A DNA stretch of 64,000 nucleotides, taken from NCBI RefSeq assembly GCF_001613805.1, contig NZ_LPVY01000020.1, positions 62,001 to 126,000 of the forward strand, given 5' to 3'. Shown here in pieces: positions 27,593-35,811 of the stretch. This DNA comes from Thalassospira lucentensis (GTDB lineage Bacteria > Pseudomonadota > Alphaproteobacteria > Rhodospirillales > Thalassospiraceae). Made by a program: the position numbers and the translations under genes. How positions within the stretch are numbered: the stretch's first letter is position 1; every line of letters begins with the position of its first letter. The notes under the pieces are model-generated. The model saw only the letters and a program-made list of their open reading frames with translations, had not been told where the DNA came from and searched no databases.

Positions 27593-28762
27593 ATGGAACC
27601 AATTACAAATACAGAAGAACTGCGCGCGTTGTGCGAAAAGCTCCGGCAGTTCGAATATGTCACGGTCGATACCGAGTTCATGCGCGATTCGACCTATTGG
27701 CCGCAGCTTTGCCTTGTGCAGTTGGCAAGCCCCGAAGCATCCGATAATGGTGCGGCGGTTGATCCGCTGGCCGAGGGCATTGACCTTGCCCCGCTGTTCG
27801 ACCTGATGCAGGACGAAAGCGTGGTCAAGGTGTTTCACGCTGCCCGTCAGGATATCGAGATTTTCGTCCATCTCAGCGGCAAGGTCCCGCACCCGGTATT
27901 CGATACCCAGGTGGCGGCGATGGTGCTTGGCTATGGCGATCAGGTCGGCTACGAGACGCTGGTCAACAAGGTGGTGCGCAAGAATATCGATAAATCGATG
28001 CGCTTTACCGACTGGTCGCACCGTCCGCTTTCGACCAAGCAGCTTAGTTATGCGCTCTCGGATGTGACTCATCTTCGCGTGATTTACGAAGCCTTCCACG
28101 AACGCCTCGAAGCCAATGGTCGGGCCTATTGGCTGGCCGAGGAAATGGAACGCCTGACCGATCCGTCGATCTATTCGATTGATCCGAAAGAAGCATGGCT
28201 TCGGCTTAAAACCCGCTCCAACAGCCCGAAATTCCTGGCGGTGGCGCGCGCGCTTGGCGAATGGCGCGAGACTGAGGCACAACGCAAGAACCTGCCGCGG
28301 AACCGCGTTCTTCGCGATGATACGCTGCTTGATATCGCCGCCCGGCAGCCATTGACCGACAAGGATCTCGACAAGACCCGCGGTGTTGGCCGCAATTTCG
28401 GCAGCAGCAAACCCGGTCAGGCGATCATCGAAGCCATCCAGGCTGCCCTTGATAGCCCGCAGGAAGACTGGCCGCAGCCAAAACTCCGCCCGGACCTTCC
28501 CGCCGGGATCGGCCCGACGGTGGAGCTGCTTAAGGTGCTACTAAAGCTCTGTTCCGAGGAAAAGGGCGTGGCCCAGCGTCTTGTGGCGTCCAGCGACGAT
28601 TTGCAGAATATTGCGGCTGATGACGATGCCGACGTCCCGGCGATGCATGGCTGGCGGCGCGAATTGTTCGGGCAATATGCCCTGCAACTCAAACACGGAC
28701 AGATCGGGCTCAAGCTCAAGAACGGCGAAGTGGTTTTTGTCGAGCTTGAAGCTCGGGACTAA
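27593..28762 (+). CDS. rnd: Ribonuclease D
   Basis: 3'-5' exoribonuclease in tRNA and small RNA maturation. 389 residues. DEDD-type exonuclease motifs are VTVDTEFMRDSTYWP, FHAARQDIEIF and LSYALSDVTHLRVIYEA. An HRDC domain follows (LGEWRETEAQRKNLPRNRVLRDDTLLDIAARQP). AAGG precedes the ATG. Ends at a bidirectional terminator. An adjacency of rnd and aspS is often seen in alphaproteobacteria, but here aspS is 13 kb away. Confidence 0.93.
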   Translation: MEPITNTEELRALCEKLRQFEYVTVDTEFMRDSTYWPQLCLVQLASPEASDNGAAVDPLAEGIDLAPLFDLMQDESVVKVFHAARQDIEIFVHLSGKVPHPVFDTQVAAMVLGYGDQVGYETLVNKVVRKNIDKSMRFTDWSHRPLSTKQLSYALSDVTHLRVIYEAFHERLEANGRAYWLAEEMERLTDPSIYSIDPKEAWLRLKTRSNSPKFLAVARALGEWRETEAQRKNLPRNRVLRDDTLLDIAARQPLTDKDLDKTRGVGRNFGSSKPGQAIIEAIQAALDSPQEDWPQPKLRPDLPAGIGPTVELLKVLLKLCSEEKGVAQRLVASSDDLQNIAADDDADVPAMHGWRRELFGQYALQLKHGQIGLKLKNGEVVFVELEARD

Positions 28763-28792
28763 ATCCCGCGATCCAATCGAAGACATGAAAAA

Positions 28793-28816
28793 ACGGGCCA
28801 GCTTTGGCCCGTTTTT
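28793..28816. terminator. Bidirectional terminator between rnd and the NmrA-like gene
   Basis: ACGGGCC (28793-28799) pairs with GGCCCGT (28806-28812), with T/A runs on both sides. It serves both convergent genes. Confidence 0.88.
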
Positions 28817-28846
28817 CGTTTTTGTCCGTTTCTTGACTGCGGCGGA

Positions 28847-29707
28847 TTATTTCAGCGCCGCTTTCAGGAAGTCGGCCGTACTTTGCGGTGCGCGGCCGAC
28901 AACCTTGGCGAAGTCATCGCTGGTTTGTTCATAATCGCCATTACGCGTGCCGACATACATGCCGCTGAGCGCCTCGATCAGATGGTCGGGCAGGCCAAAG
29001 CTTGCCAGAATGCCGGTATGGACTTCGGGCGGCAGATCGACATAACGGATATCCTTGCCGGTTGCGTCGGCAATGATGGCGGCGATATCGGCAAAGCCGA
29101 TCGGCGTGCCCGAAAGGTCATAGGTCTGATTGACATGATCGGACGGATTGGCAAGCACGGTGGCGGCAGCTTCGGCAAGGTCATTACGCGGAATATAGCT
29201 GACCTTGCCATTGCCGGCAGGGGCGCCAAAATCACCGGTTTCAAGCGCATGCGGAACGCCCGCCATCAGAAGATCGGTATAGAAGCTGTTGCGCAGCAAG
29301 GTGAAGGACAGGCCGCTTGCCTTGATATAGTTTTCCGTGTCGGCATGGATGGCGGCATAGGTGAACGGGCTTTCGGGGCGCGCATCGATGAAGCTGGTAT
29401 AGACCAGATGTCTGACACCGGCGGCCTTGGCGGCATCAACCGCGGTCCGGTGCTGTTTGATGCGGGTTTCAACATCGGTTTCACCCGAAATGATCAGCGC
29501 GATATCAATGCCCTTGAACGCATTGGTCATCAGGGCAAGATCATCAAAATCACCATGGCGGACATCAATGCCTTCGGCGGCCATTTCCTGTGCCTTGGCA
29601 ACATTGCGGACACTTGCGGCAATCTGATCGGCGGAAACGCGGTTCAGCAGATGTCTGACGACAAGGCTTCCGAGCTGGCCGGTGGCGCCGGTAACGAGGA
29701 TTTTCAT
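28847..29707 (-). CDS. NmrA-like NAD(P)-binding protein (quinone oxidoreductase 2 type)
   Basis: An atypical short-chain dehydrogenase of about 286 residues. The Rossmann motif is MKILVTGATGQLGSLVVRHLL; then SVRN and HGDFDD follow. HLVYTSFIDARPESPF and SGTPIGFADIAAIIADATGKDIRYVDLP resemble YtfG/NmrA-like proteins, which reduce quinones or sense NAD(P). ATG 29707 fits the domain start and has GGAG upstream; the longer frame is not needed. Divergent to a LysR regulator, probably its target. Confidence 0.86.
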   Translation of the reverse strand: MKILVTGATGQLGSLVVRHLLNRVSADQIAASVRNVAKAQEMAAEGIDVRHGDFDDLALMTNAFKGIDIALIISGETDVETRIKQHRTAVDAAKAAGVRHLVYTSFIDARPESPFTYAAIHADTENYIKASGLSFTLLRNSFYTDLLMAGVPHALETGDFGAPAGNGKVSYIPRNDLAEAAATVLANPSDHVNQTYDLSGTPIGFADIAAIIADATGKDIRYVDLPPEVHTGILASFGLPDHLIEALSGMYVGTRNGDYEQTSDDFAKVVGRAPQSTADFLKAALK

Positions 29708-29780
29708 GGTTTCATTTCTCCGGTAATCGGTGGTGGGCATTGGCCCGTCAATGAAATGAAACTGCACCTGATTTCCCATA

Positions 29781-29795
29781 TGATCAATTCGATCA
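29781..29795. promoter_or_regulatory. Candidate LysR box between NmrA-like and LysR genes
   Basis: TGATC (29781-29785), five bases, GATCA (29791-29795): a dyad with the T-N11-A spacing of LysR sites. It lies 18 bases before the LysR start. Confidence 0.55.
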
Positions 29796-29813
29796 AGGTG
29801 ATAGTATTCATGC

Positions 29814-30725
29814 ATGAACATCGATGAATTGGATCTTGATTATCGTCTGCTGCGGCTTTTCCTGACGATCTATGACGAAGGATCGGTAACCGCCGCTGCC
29901 AATCGCCTTGGCGTCGGGCAACCCACCGTCAGCCACGGGCTCGACCGGTTGCGCCAGATTGTCGGTGATCCGCTTTTTGTCCGGTCGGGGCGGGGGATTA
30001 CGCCGACCGCCCATGCCGATGAAATGGCCGGGCGGGTGCGCATCCTGTTGCAGGATTTACGCAACCTTGCCCGCGTTGATGCCTTTGATCCGAATGATCC
30101 GGCGCAATCAGCCCGCTTTGTGATCGGCACCAACGATTACGAGGTGGCGGTGATCATGCCCGAACTGTTTCGCATCATCCGCGGCTATGCCGCCGATATC
30201 CGGCTTCGGATTTTGCCGATCCATGGCGATACCAACGTGATCGACCGGCTGCGCAGCGGCCAGCTTGATCTGGCGATTGGCCTGCATATGACTGAAAATG
30301 TTGGCGATGTCGCACAGCAAACCCTGTTTCGTGAACATATGGCCTGCTTTTACGATGCCGATTGCCATGACGTGCCACCCGATACGCTGGATCGGTACTG
30401 CAACGTGCCCCATGCGCGTGTGATCATCGGCAATAACGATCATTCGGCGGTGGACGATGCATTGCACGCCATCGGGCGCAAACGCCGCACGGTTTTGCAG
30501 GCATCAACCTTCGCCAGCATCGCAAGCCTCATCCGCGCAACGGACGTGATCGCATCGCTACCATCGCGGCTTGAACGCAATGTTATGGCGGGATTTGGCA
30601 GTTGCGCCTTCCCGCTTGATTTCCCCGAATACAGCTTTGCCCAGTCCTGGCATGTGCGCAACGCCGCCAGCGCCCCGCATAAATGGCTGCGGGGCGAGAT
30701 TTTCAAGATTTCACGATGGCTTTAG
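29814..30725 (+). CDS. LysR-family transcriptional regulator, 3' end altered by an insertion
   Basis: 303 residues. N-terminal helix-turn-helix is LDYRLLRLFLTIYDEGSVTAAANRLGVGQPTVSHGLDRLRQIVGDPLFVRSGRGITPT. The C-terminal ligand-binding domain is of the NodD/SyrM-like type. It is divergent to an NmrA-like gene. The last stretch (30651-30705) is repeated exactly at 35734-35788, where it is followed by a different ending that overlaps the stop of the DUF1835 gene. The present C-terminus (KISRWL) is therefore probably a replacement supplied by the inserted segment; the original read RVTRKLV. Confidence 0.9.
   Translation: MNIDELDLDYRLLRLFLTIYDEGSVTAAANRLGVGQPTVSHGLDRLRQIVGDPLFVRSGRGITPTAHADEMAGRVRILLQDLRNLARVDAFDPNDPAQSARFVIGTNDYEVAVIMPELFRIIRGYAADIRLRILPIHGDTNVIDRLRSGQLDLAIGLHMTENVGDVAQQTLFREHMACFYDADCHDVPPDTLDRYCNVPHARVIIGNNDHSAVDDALHAIGRKRRTVLQASTFASIASLIRATDVIASLPSRLERNVMAGFGSCAFPLDFPEYSFAQSWHVRNAASAPHKWLRGEIFKISRWL
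30651..30705. repeat. Left copy of the 55-bp direct repeat flanking the sugar island
   Basis: Identical over 55 bases to 35734-35788. It lies within the last codons of the LysR gene. Confidence 0.95.
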
Positions 30726-30744
30726 AGGCATGCTCCGGACTCGC

Positions 30745-31641
30745 CTATTGCGCGGCCCACCAGTTGATGCAGTCGGACAACGCTGTATCTATGTCGTAAT
30801 CGGCTGTGAAGCCGATCATTTGTGATAGGCGATTGGTATTGGCAACAAGATAGGGTGGATCATCGGCGCGATCCGGAAAGCCGCCGGGATTAAGTGCGCC
30901 ACGCCCGATTTTTTCGTGCAGGCGCCGGGCGATTTCAAGCAAGCTGTGACCGTTGCCGCTCGCGATATTGATAGCGCCCATCATGTCACCTTGTATCAGG
31001 GTTGCAAAGGCGCGACCGGCATCTTTGACATGTATGAAATCGCGAACTTGCTTGCCGGAACTCATATTAGCTGTTTCACCGGCCAAAAGCTTTGTCGCGA
31101 TTGAGGGAATAAAACGCGCAGGGCTTTCTCGTGGGCCAAGTAATAAAAATAGTCTCCCCCATGCGATTGAGGCTCCAGACTTGATCAGATCATCACAGTG
31201 TTTGAAAAGCCGGAGTTTTTGCTGGCCGTACAAAGTCGCCGGATGGCAGGCGGCATCTTCAGAAAGTTTCGTGCCTGCCGGGATGTTTTGCCAGTCATAT
31301 TCCGCACAACTTCCAGACACGACGACACGCGATCCACCCGATTGTAAAAAAAGCTTGATCAGGTTGCTGCTCGCTTCGTACCAATCATGATTGTCTGGGG
31401 CATTCCAAAAATGCCCATGTTTTGTTTGCCACGCCAGATGCAGCAGGCCGTCGGGTTTTTCGGTGTTGACCAGTGTCTTTTGAAAGTCGACATCAAGAAG
31501 ATCACCGGATCTATGTGAGACACTGATAATACCGGTGGGACTACGACCACAGGTCACAACGTTGATCCCGGCATCAATGAGTGATTTAACAGCGTGAACA
31601 CCGATCAGTCCGGTTGCTCCGGTCACCAGAACTTTCATCAA
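30745..31641 (-). CDS. NAD-dependent epimerase/dehydratase-type sugar reductase
   Basis: An extended short-chain dehydrogenase, 298 residues. Nucleotide site is KVLVTGATGLIGVHAVKSL. The active-site Y-x-x-x-K lies in YGQQKLRLF. HVKDAGRAFATLIQG and YDIDTALSDCINWW are typical of the family end. As the last gene of the cluster it most likely reduces the 4-keto group of the CDP-4-keto sugar. It overlaps the start side of the epimerase gene by four bases, so it is translationally coupled. Exact stereochemistry unknown. Confidence 0.8.
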   Translation of the reverse strand: MMKVLVTGATGLIGVHAVKSLIDAGINVVTCGRSPTGIISVSHRSGDLLDVDFQKTLVNTEKPDGLLHLAWQTKHGHFWNAPDNHDWYEASSNLIKLFLQSGGSRVVVSGSCAEYDWQNIPAGTKLSEDAACHPATLYGQQKLRLFKHCDDLIKSGASIAWGRLFLLLGPRESPARFIPSIATKLLAGETANMSSGKQVRDFIHVKDAGRAFATLIQGDMMGAINIASGNGHSLLEIARRLHEKIGRGALNPGGFPDRADDPPYLVANTNRLSQMIGFTADYDIDTALSDCINWWAAQ

Positions 31642-32171
31642 TCTGCCTTGAAATCGGGATAGGATGCATCACGGTCATTGATGAGCGCTGGCGCAAATGG
31701 CCATTTGATGCCAAAAGCCGGATCGTTCCATCGTACTCCATCGGCCAGATCAGTGACAAAAGGTGCACCCATCAAGTATAGCAGCTCCGCATCGTCGGTC
31801 AGGGTCAGAAAGCCATGCGCGCAGCCAGCGGGAATCAAAAAGGCATGCCGATTTTGCGCGGATAATTCGGTAGCTGTCCACTGACAAAAAGCGGGTGAAT
31901 CTGGCCGCAGGTCAACCACAACGTCGTAAACGGCACCTTTGATGCACCGGACGATTTTTGGGTCGCCAACCGGGTTTTGTTGATAATGCATGCCACGCAA
32001 TGTGCCAAGCTTATGATTGAACGACATATTTGCCTGAACGACTTCAAACGGATAACCTGCGTCGGCCAATTCATCACGGCAAAATGCACGGGCGAAGAAG
32101 CCCCGATCATCTTCATGCGGGTTCAGTTCTATCCGTTTTACGTCTGGTAAATCTGTCGCGATCAGGTTCAT
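31638..32171 (-). CDS. dTDP-4-dehydrorhamnose 3,5-epimerase family protein (RfbC-like)
   Basis: A cupin-fold sugar epimerase of about 177 residues. Family hallmarks are DDRGFFARAFCRDE, LRGMHYQQNP (catalytic His), VDLRPDSP, FLIPAGCAHGFLTL and YLMGAPF. ATG 32171 overlaps the stop of the methyltransferase gene as ATGA. In this CDP-sugar context it is expected to epimerise C5, or C3/C5, of the keto-sugar intermediate rather than make dTDP-rhamnose, because no other rml genes are present. Confidence 0.85.
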   Translation of the reverse strand: MNLIATDLPDVKRIELNPHEDDRGFFARAFCRDELADAGYPFEVVQANMSFNHKLGTLRGMHYQQNPVGDPKIVRCIKGAVYDVVVDLRPDSPAFCQWTATELSAQNRHAFLIPAGCAHGFLTLTDDAELLYLMGAPFVTDLADGVRWNDPAFGIKWPFAPALINDRDASYPDFKAD

Positions 32172-33400
32172 GGCAGGATTTGCACCTTGGGCACGGCAAC
32201 AACAAATTGGCCGTCCCAATCGCGAACATAGGAAACTGCGGCCATGATTTCATCCTTAAGGTTCCATGGCAGGATGATGACATAATCAGGCTGTTCGGTT
32301 CTCAGCGCTTCAGGTGACCTGACCGGAATGCGGCTGCCGGGCAGCAGGGTGTTTTGCTTATGCGGATTGGCATCGACAACAAAGGCAATCTGATCGCTCA
32401 TAATACCACAATAATTCAGAATCGTATTACCCTTGGCTGCGGCTCCATAGGCTGCAACTTTCTTGCCGTTGGCATTAGCCTGATTGATAAAGGCGATCAG
32501 GTCGTCGCGAATTTTTATAACTTTTTGTTCGAACCCGTCGTAGCAGTCAAGTGTGGCAATTCCCGCTGCATCTTCCTTGGCCCGAACGGCCTTAAGGCCG
32601 ACGGTTTCAGGGCGTGTGCCGGATGTTTTCTGAGCCCAGACGCGTAGGCTGCCGCCATGGGTTGGCAGTTCTTCGACATCAAATACCTTAAGGCCGTTTT
32701 GTTCAAAGCAACGCTCAACTGCATAAAGCGACAGATAGGAAAAATGTTCGTGATAGATGGTGTCGAACTGGGTTTTTTCCAAAAGATTCAAAAGATGCGG
32801 GAATTCAAAGGTCGAAACCCCGCTGTCCTTAAGAACCACCGCAAAACCCGAGACGAAGTCATTGATATCGGGCACATGGGCCAAAACGTTATTTGCAGTT
32901 GTCAGGTCGGCATGGCCATATTGCACGATAATTTTTTCAGCAGTTTCCTTGCCAAAGAAGGCAACAAGGCTACGTACGCCTCTTTTCTCGGCTTCGACGG
33001 CAACATTTGCGGCCGGTTCAACACCAAGCACCGGAACGCCAGCGCCAACAAAATGTTGCAGGAGATAGCCATCGTTCGACGCGACTTCGACAACCAGTGA
33101 CTGCCCACCGAGCGACAGGCGGTCTTTGGCCTGCTGGCAGTATTCGCGCGCATGTTCTACCCAGCTTGTCGAATAGCTCGAGAAATAAGCGTAATCACTG
33201 AAAATATCAGATGGGGGGACGACGTCATCCACCTGAACCAAAAAGCAATCGCTGCATACACGCGCATGTAGCGGATAGCGGTTGTCCGCCGTATTTTTGC
33301 GATCTAGGGTGACATATGAATTTGCCAATGGACTATCGCCCAGATCAACAAGCGTATGATTCAGTTCTGCGCCACAGGCGCGGCATTTCGGAGCTGTCAT
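32168..33400 (-). CDS. Sugar C-methyltransferase (TylC3/NovU-type, SAM-dependent)
   Basis: A 410-residue three-part protein. An N-terminal zinc-binding domain has paired CxxC motifs (CRACG and CSDCF). The central SAM-binding domain is LVVEVASNDGYLLQHFVGAGVPVLGVEPAANVA. The C-terminal domain is KVAAYGAAAKGNTILNYCG with VDANPHKQNTLLPGSRIPV. This is the architecture of enzymes that add a branching methyl to C3 or C5 of 4-keto-6-deoxy sugars. Lying between rfbG and an epimerase, it probably methylates CDP-4-keto-6-deoxyglucose. It overlaps the rfbG stop. Confidence 0.86.
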   Translation of the reverse strand: MTAPKCRACGAELNHTLVDLGDSPLANSYVTLDRKNTADNRYPLHARVCSDCFLVQVDDVVPPSDIFSDYAYFSSYSTSWVEHAREYCQQAKDRLSLGGQSLVVEVASNDGYLLQHFVGAGVPVLGVEPAANVAVEAEKRGVRSLVAFFGKETAEKIIVQYGHADLTTANNVLAHVPDINDFVSGFAVVLKDSGVSTFEFPHLLNLLEKTQFDTIYHEHFSYLSLYAVERCFEQNGLKVFDVEELPTHGGSLRVWAQKTSGTRPETVGLKAVRAKEDAAGIATLDCYDGFEQKVIKIRDDLIAFINQANANGKKVAAYGAAAKGNTILNYCGIMSDQIAFVVDANPHKQNTLLPGSRIPVRSPEALRTEQPDYVIILPWNLKDEIMAAVSYVRDWDGQFVVAVPKVQILP

Positions 33401-34485
33401 TTCCTATCCATCAAGTCTTCGTAGGACGCGACTTGCGCCGCTGTGATTTTGGTCATGGTTTGCCCGGCAAGCTGTGCCTTGTGCCACTGCACAATCCATT
33501 CAATGCACGATGCAAGGTCCAGTCGGGGTTGCCAGCCCAGCGCCGATTTCGCCAGGCTGGAATCAAGGGCCAGGGTACGGGCTTCTTTTTTTCCATCACC
33601 TTTGTCCTCGGTCACGCGGCCACTGTTGGATCCCCAATGGGCCAGCATCAGATCAACTACTTCGGCAACGGTGTTTGAGCTGTCCGGGCCGAAATTAAGC
33701 GTGGTTTCTTCAACACGGCGCTCGACAGCGGCCTGAAGAAACATCAGATATCCTGCAACTGGTTCAAGCACATGTTGCCACGGCCGAGTTGCATCCGGGC
33801 TTCTCAGAATTACTGGCTGGTTGGTGGCAATGGCGGTGATGATGTCGGTCATCAGGCGGTCTTCGGACCAGTCTCCACCGCCAATCACATTGCCCGCCCG
33901 CGCTGTAACAACGGGTATGTTCTTCTCCCGGAAGAAGCTTTGGCCAAAGCTACGGGTGACGATTTCCTGTGCACCCTTGGATGCACTGTAGGGATCACGT
34001 CCGCCAAGGGCATCACCTTCGCGGAAAATCACGTCGCCATGAGCCTGATCATAGCTGTCATTGTCATAGGCCTTGTCGCTGGTGACGATCAGAGCACCCA
34101 GAAGGTTTTCCGAGGCGCGTAGAGCGTCCAGCAAATGCGCCGTGCCCATGACATTTGTCGCCATGGTTTCAACCGGTTCGCGGTAGCCGCGTCGCACAAG
34201 AGGTTGGGCTGCCATATGCAGAACAAGTTGAGGGTCGATAGCTTTTACGGCATTAGCCACGGCATCGCGATCGCGAAGATCAGCAATATATTCCGAGGCA
34301 TAGGGAATATTTAACAAGCCGTACAAGCCGGGTTCGGTTTCAGGTGCCAGCGAGAAACCATGTACTTCAGCGCCCATATGTTTCAACCAAGCGCCAGCCC
34401 AACCGCCCTTGAAACCTGTGTGGCCGGTAAGCAAAACACGTTTCCCATACCAGAACCGATGAAGGTTTTTACTTTGGCTGGTCAT
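33397..34485 (-). CDS. rfbG: CDP-glucose 4,6-dehydratase
   Basis: Makes CDP-4-keto-6-deoxyglucose from CDP-glucose with bound NAD. About 362 residues, like Salmonella RfbG. Characteristic features: FWYGKRVLLTGHTGFKGGWAGAWLKHMGAEVHGFSL (the GHTGFKG Rossmann variant), HMAAQPLVRRGY, VTSDKAYDN, GRDPYSASKGAQE with the catalytic Y-x-x-x-K, and ARAGNVIGGGDW. ATG 34485 begins the domain and lies four bases after the rfbF stop. Confidence 0.93.
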   Translation of the reverse strand: MTSQSKNLHRFWYGKRVLLTGHTGFKGGWAGAWLKHMGAEVHGFSLAPETEPGLYGLLNIPYASEYIADLRDRDAVANAVKAIDPQLVLHMAAQPLVRRGYREPVETMATNVMGTAHLLDALRASENLLGALIVTSDKAYDNDSYDQAHGDVIFREGDALGGRDPYSASKGAQEIVTRSFGQSFFREKNIPVVTARAGNVIGGGDWSEDRLMTDIITAIATNQPVILRSPDATRPWQHVLEPVAGYLMFLQAAVERRVEETTLNFGPDSSNTVAEVVDLMLAHWGSNSGRVTEDKGDGKKEARTLALDSSLAKSALGWQPRLDLASCIEWIVQWHKAQLAGQTMTKITAAQVASYEDLMDRK

Positions 34486-34489
34486 AAGG

Positions 34490-35260
34490 TTACCAGACCT
34501 TCCAAGGGGCCTTGCCGTTCGCCCAAAGGGTTTCGAGAAGTTGCTTCTCACGTAATGTATCCATAGGTTGCCAGAAACCATCGTGACGCCATGCAGAAAG
34601 TTGATCTGCCTCGGTCAGGCGGTGCAACGGATCTGTTTCCCATATTGTTTGATCGTTTTCAATCTCACTAATTACTGATTTCTCGCAAACAAAAAAGCCC
34701 GCATTGATACGCGCGTGGTCGCCAAGAGGCTTTTCCTGAAACGCGCTGACACGATTTCCGTCAAGCACAGTTGCGCCAAAACGACCGGGTGGGGCTACGA
34801 CGGTCATTGTTGCTTTGCGGCCTTGAGCTTTGTGAAATGCGATAGAAGCCGTGATATCAACATCGCCAAGTCCGTCCCCATAGGTCAGGCAAAAGGGCTG
34901 CTCTTCATCTAAGTAATTGGCGATGCGCTTAATGCGTCCGCCAGTCATGCTGTCCTGACCGGTGTCAACAAGTGTAACTTTCCAAGGCTCGGCATTGGCA
35001 TTGTGATATTCAAGCTGATTGGTGGCCATATCGATTGTAACGTCGGCATGGTGCAAGAAGTAATTCGCAAAATATTCCTTTATTATATAGCCCTTGTAGC
35101 CCAAGCAAATTACAAAATCGTTCACCCCATGGGCTGAATATATCTTCATTAAATGCCAAATTATTGGCATTCCTCCAATCTCTACCATAGGCTTTGGCTT
35201 CGATGTTGTTTCTTCGCTCAAGCGGCTGCCGTAGCCTCCTGCAAGTATGACTGCCTTCAT
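34490..35260 (-). CDS. rfbF: Glucose-1-phosphate cytidylyltransferase
   Basis: Activates glucose-1-phosphate with CTP to CDP-glucose, the first committed step of the cluster. 256 residues, the usual RfbF length. MKAVILAGGYGSRLSEETTSKPKPMVEIGGMPIIWHLMKIYSAHGVNDFVICLGYKG and GDGLGDVDI are canonical, and INAGFFVCEKSV is typical of cytidylyl rather than thymidylyl enzymes. First gene of the island operon, with a long AT-rich upstream region holding its promoter. Confidence 0.94.
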   Translation of the reverse strand: MKAVILAGGYGSRLSEETTSKPKPMVEIGGMPIIWHLMKIYSAHGVNDFVICLGYKGYIIKEYFANYFLHHADVTIDMATNQLEYHNANAEPWKVTLVDTGQDSMTGGRIKRIANYLDEEQPFCLTYGDGLGDVDITASIAFHKAQGRKATMTVVAPPGRFGATVLDGNRVSAFQEKPLGDHARINAGFFVCEKSVISEIENDQTIWETDPLHRLTEADQLSAWRHDGFWQPMDTLREKQLLETLWANGKAPWKVW

Positions 35261-35733
35261 TGACTTGGTTATCCATTTTTAGATGAATTTATGAGTATCT
35301 ATCGATACTCGGACGTGAATGTATTGACTTGCGAATAGGAAACATCACAGCAAGATTTTTACTTTTCCACCCGAACTATACTGGACTTTGGATTTTTAAT
35401 TAGGGTCTAATCAATGCTTTTCCCGCTAAATTTTAATTCATGAGCCAATGCAAATTTGTTGGGGGGGCATACCTCATTGTATCCGCGTGCGAAGTATATG
35501 TGTGACATGCGAAATGTTCCAATATTTTTCCCCACAGTGAGTCCTGCGCGACTGAGCCAAGTCTTTATTTGGATGCATAATCGAAAGGTAGACAGTGAGG
35601 GTTCGGCGCCAAGCAGCACGACAGCGCAACCCACTCGCGTTGTTTTGTGCAAAATACAATTATATCCCTAGCGGATGTCAGCCAGATATCTTTCACTTGG
35701 GGTTGCCCGAAATACAGTTCCGGGGAGTCCTAA
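35261..35733 (-). other. AT-rich upstream region of the sugar operon
   Basis: No gene seen; short frames have no family features. Composition is far more AT-rich than the chromosome, and it presumably holds the rfbF promoter. In the last 50 bases before 35734 the sequence resembles the LysR coding sequence upstream of the left repeat (for example CCCGAAATACAG against CCCGAATACAG), but with an inserted base and a stop. Confidence 0.6.
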
Positions 35734-35788
35734 CATGTGCGCAACGCCGCCAGCGCCCCGCATAAATGGCTGCGGGGCGAGATTTTCA
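35734..35788. repeat. Right copy of the 55-bp direct repeat
   Basis: Exact copy of 30651-30705, 5,083 bases further on. Confidence 0.95.
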
Positions 35789-35811
35789 GGGTGACGCGAA
35801 AGCTGGTTTAA
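35734..35811 (+). pseudogene. Displaced 3' fragment of the LysR gene
   Basis: 25 codons in the LysR frame (HVRNAASAPHKWLRG...) followed by RVTRKLV and TAA at 35809-35811. The first 55 bases equal 30651-30705. A TAA immediately precedes the fragment, so it is not expressed as a protein. Its stop overlaps the DUF1835 stop, as expected for the original end of the LysR gene. Confidence 0.8.

Larger units (their letters stand above)
30706..35733. mobile_element. Inserted CDP-deoxysugar island between 55-bp direct repeats
   Basis: About 5.08 kb separates the two repeat starts. It contains five co-oriented nucleotide-sugar genes and an AT-rich upstream region. It is AT-richer than the surroundings (25 of 60 G/C in 31021-31080; 20 of 60 in 35401-35460). 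Outside the repeats the LysR and DUF1835 genes are convergent, and the right repeat's stop overlaps the DUF1835 stop. This suggests that the two were neighbours before insertion. No integrase or transposase lies inside, so the mechanism is unknown. Confidence 0.7.

Noticed and set aside
35456-35671. Short frame in the AT-rich region of the sugar island
   Set aside because: No family, poor start context and atypical composition; more likely noncoding.
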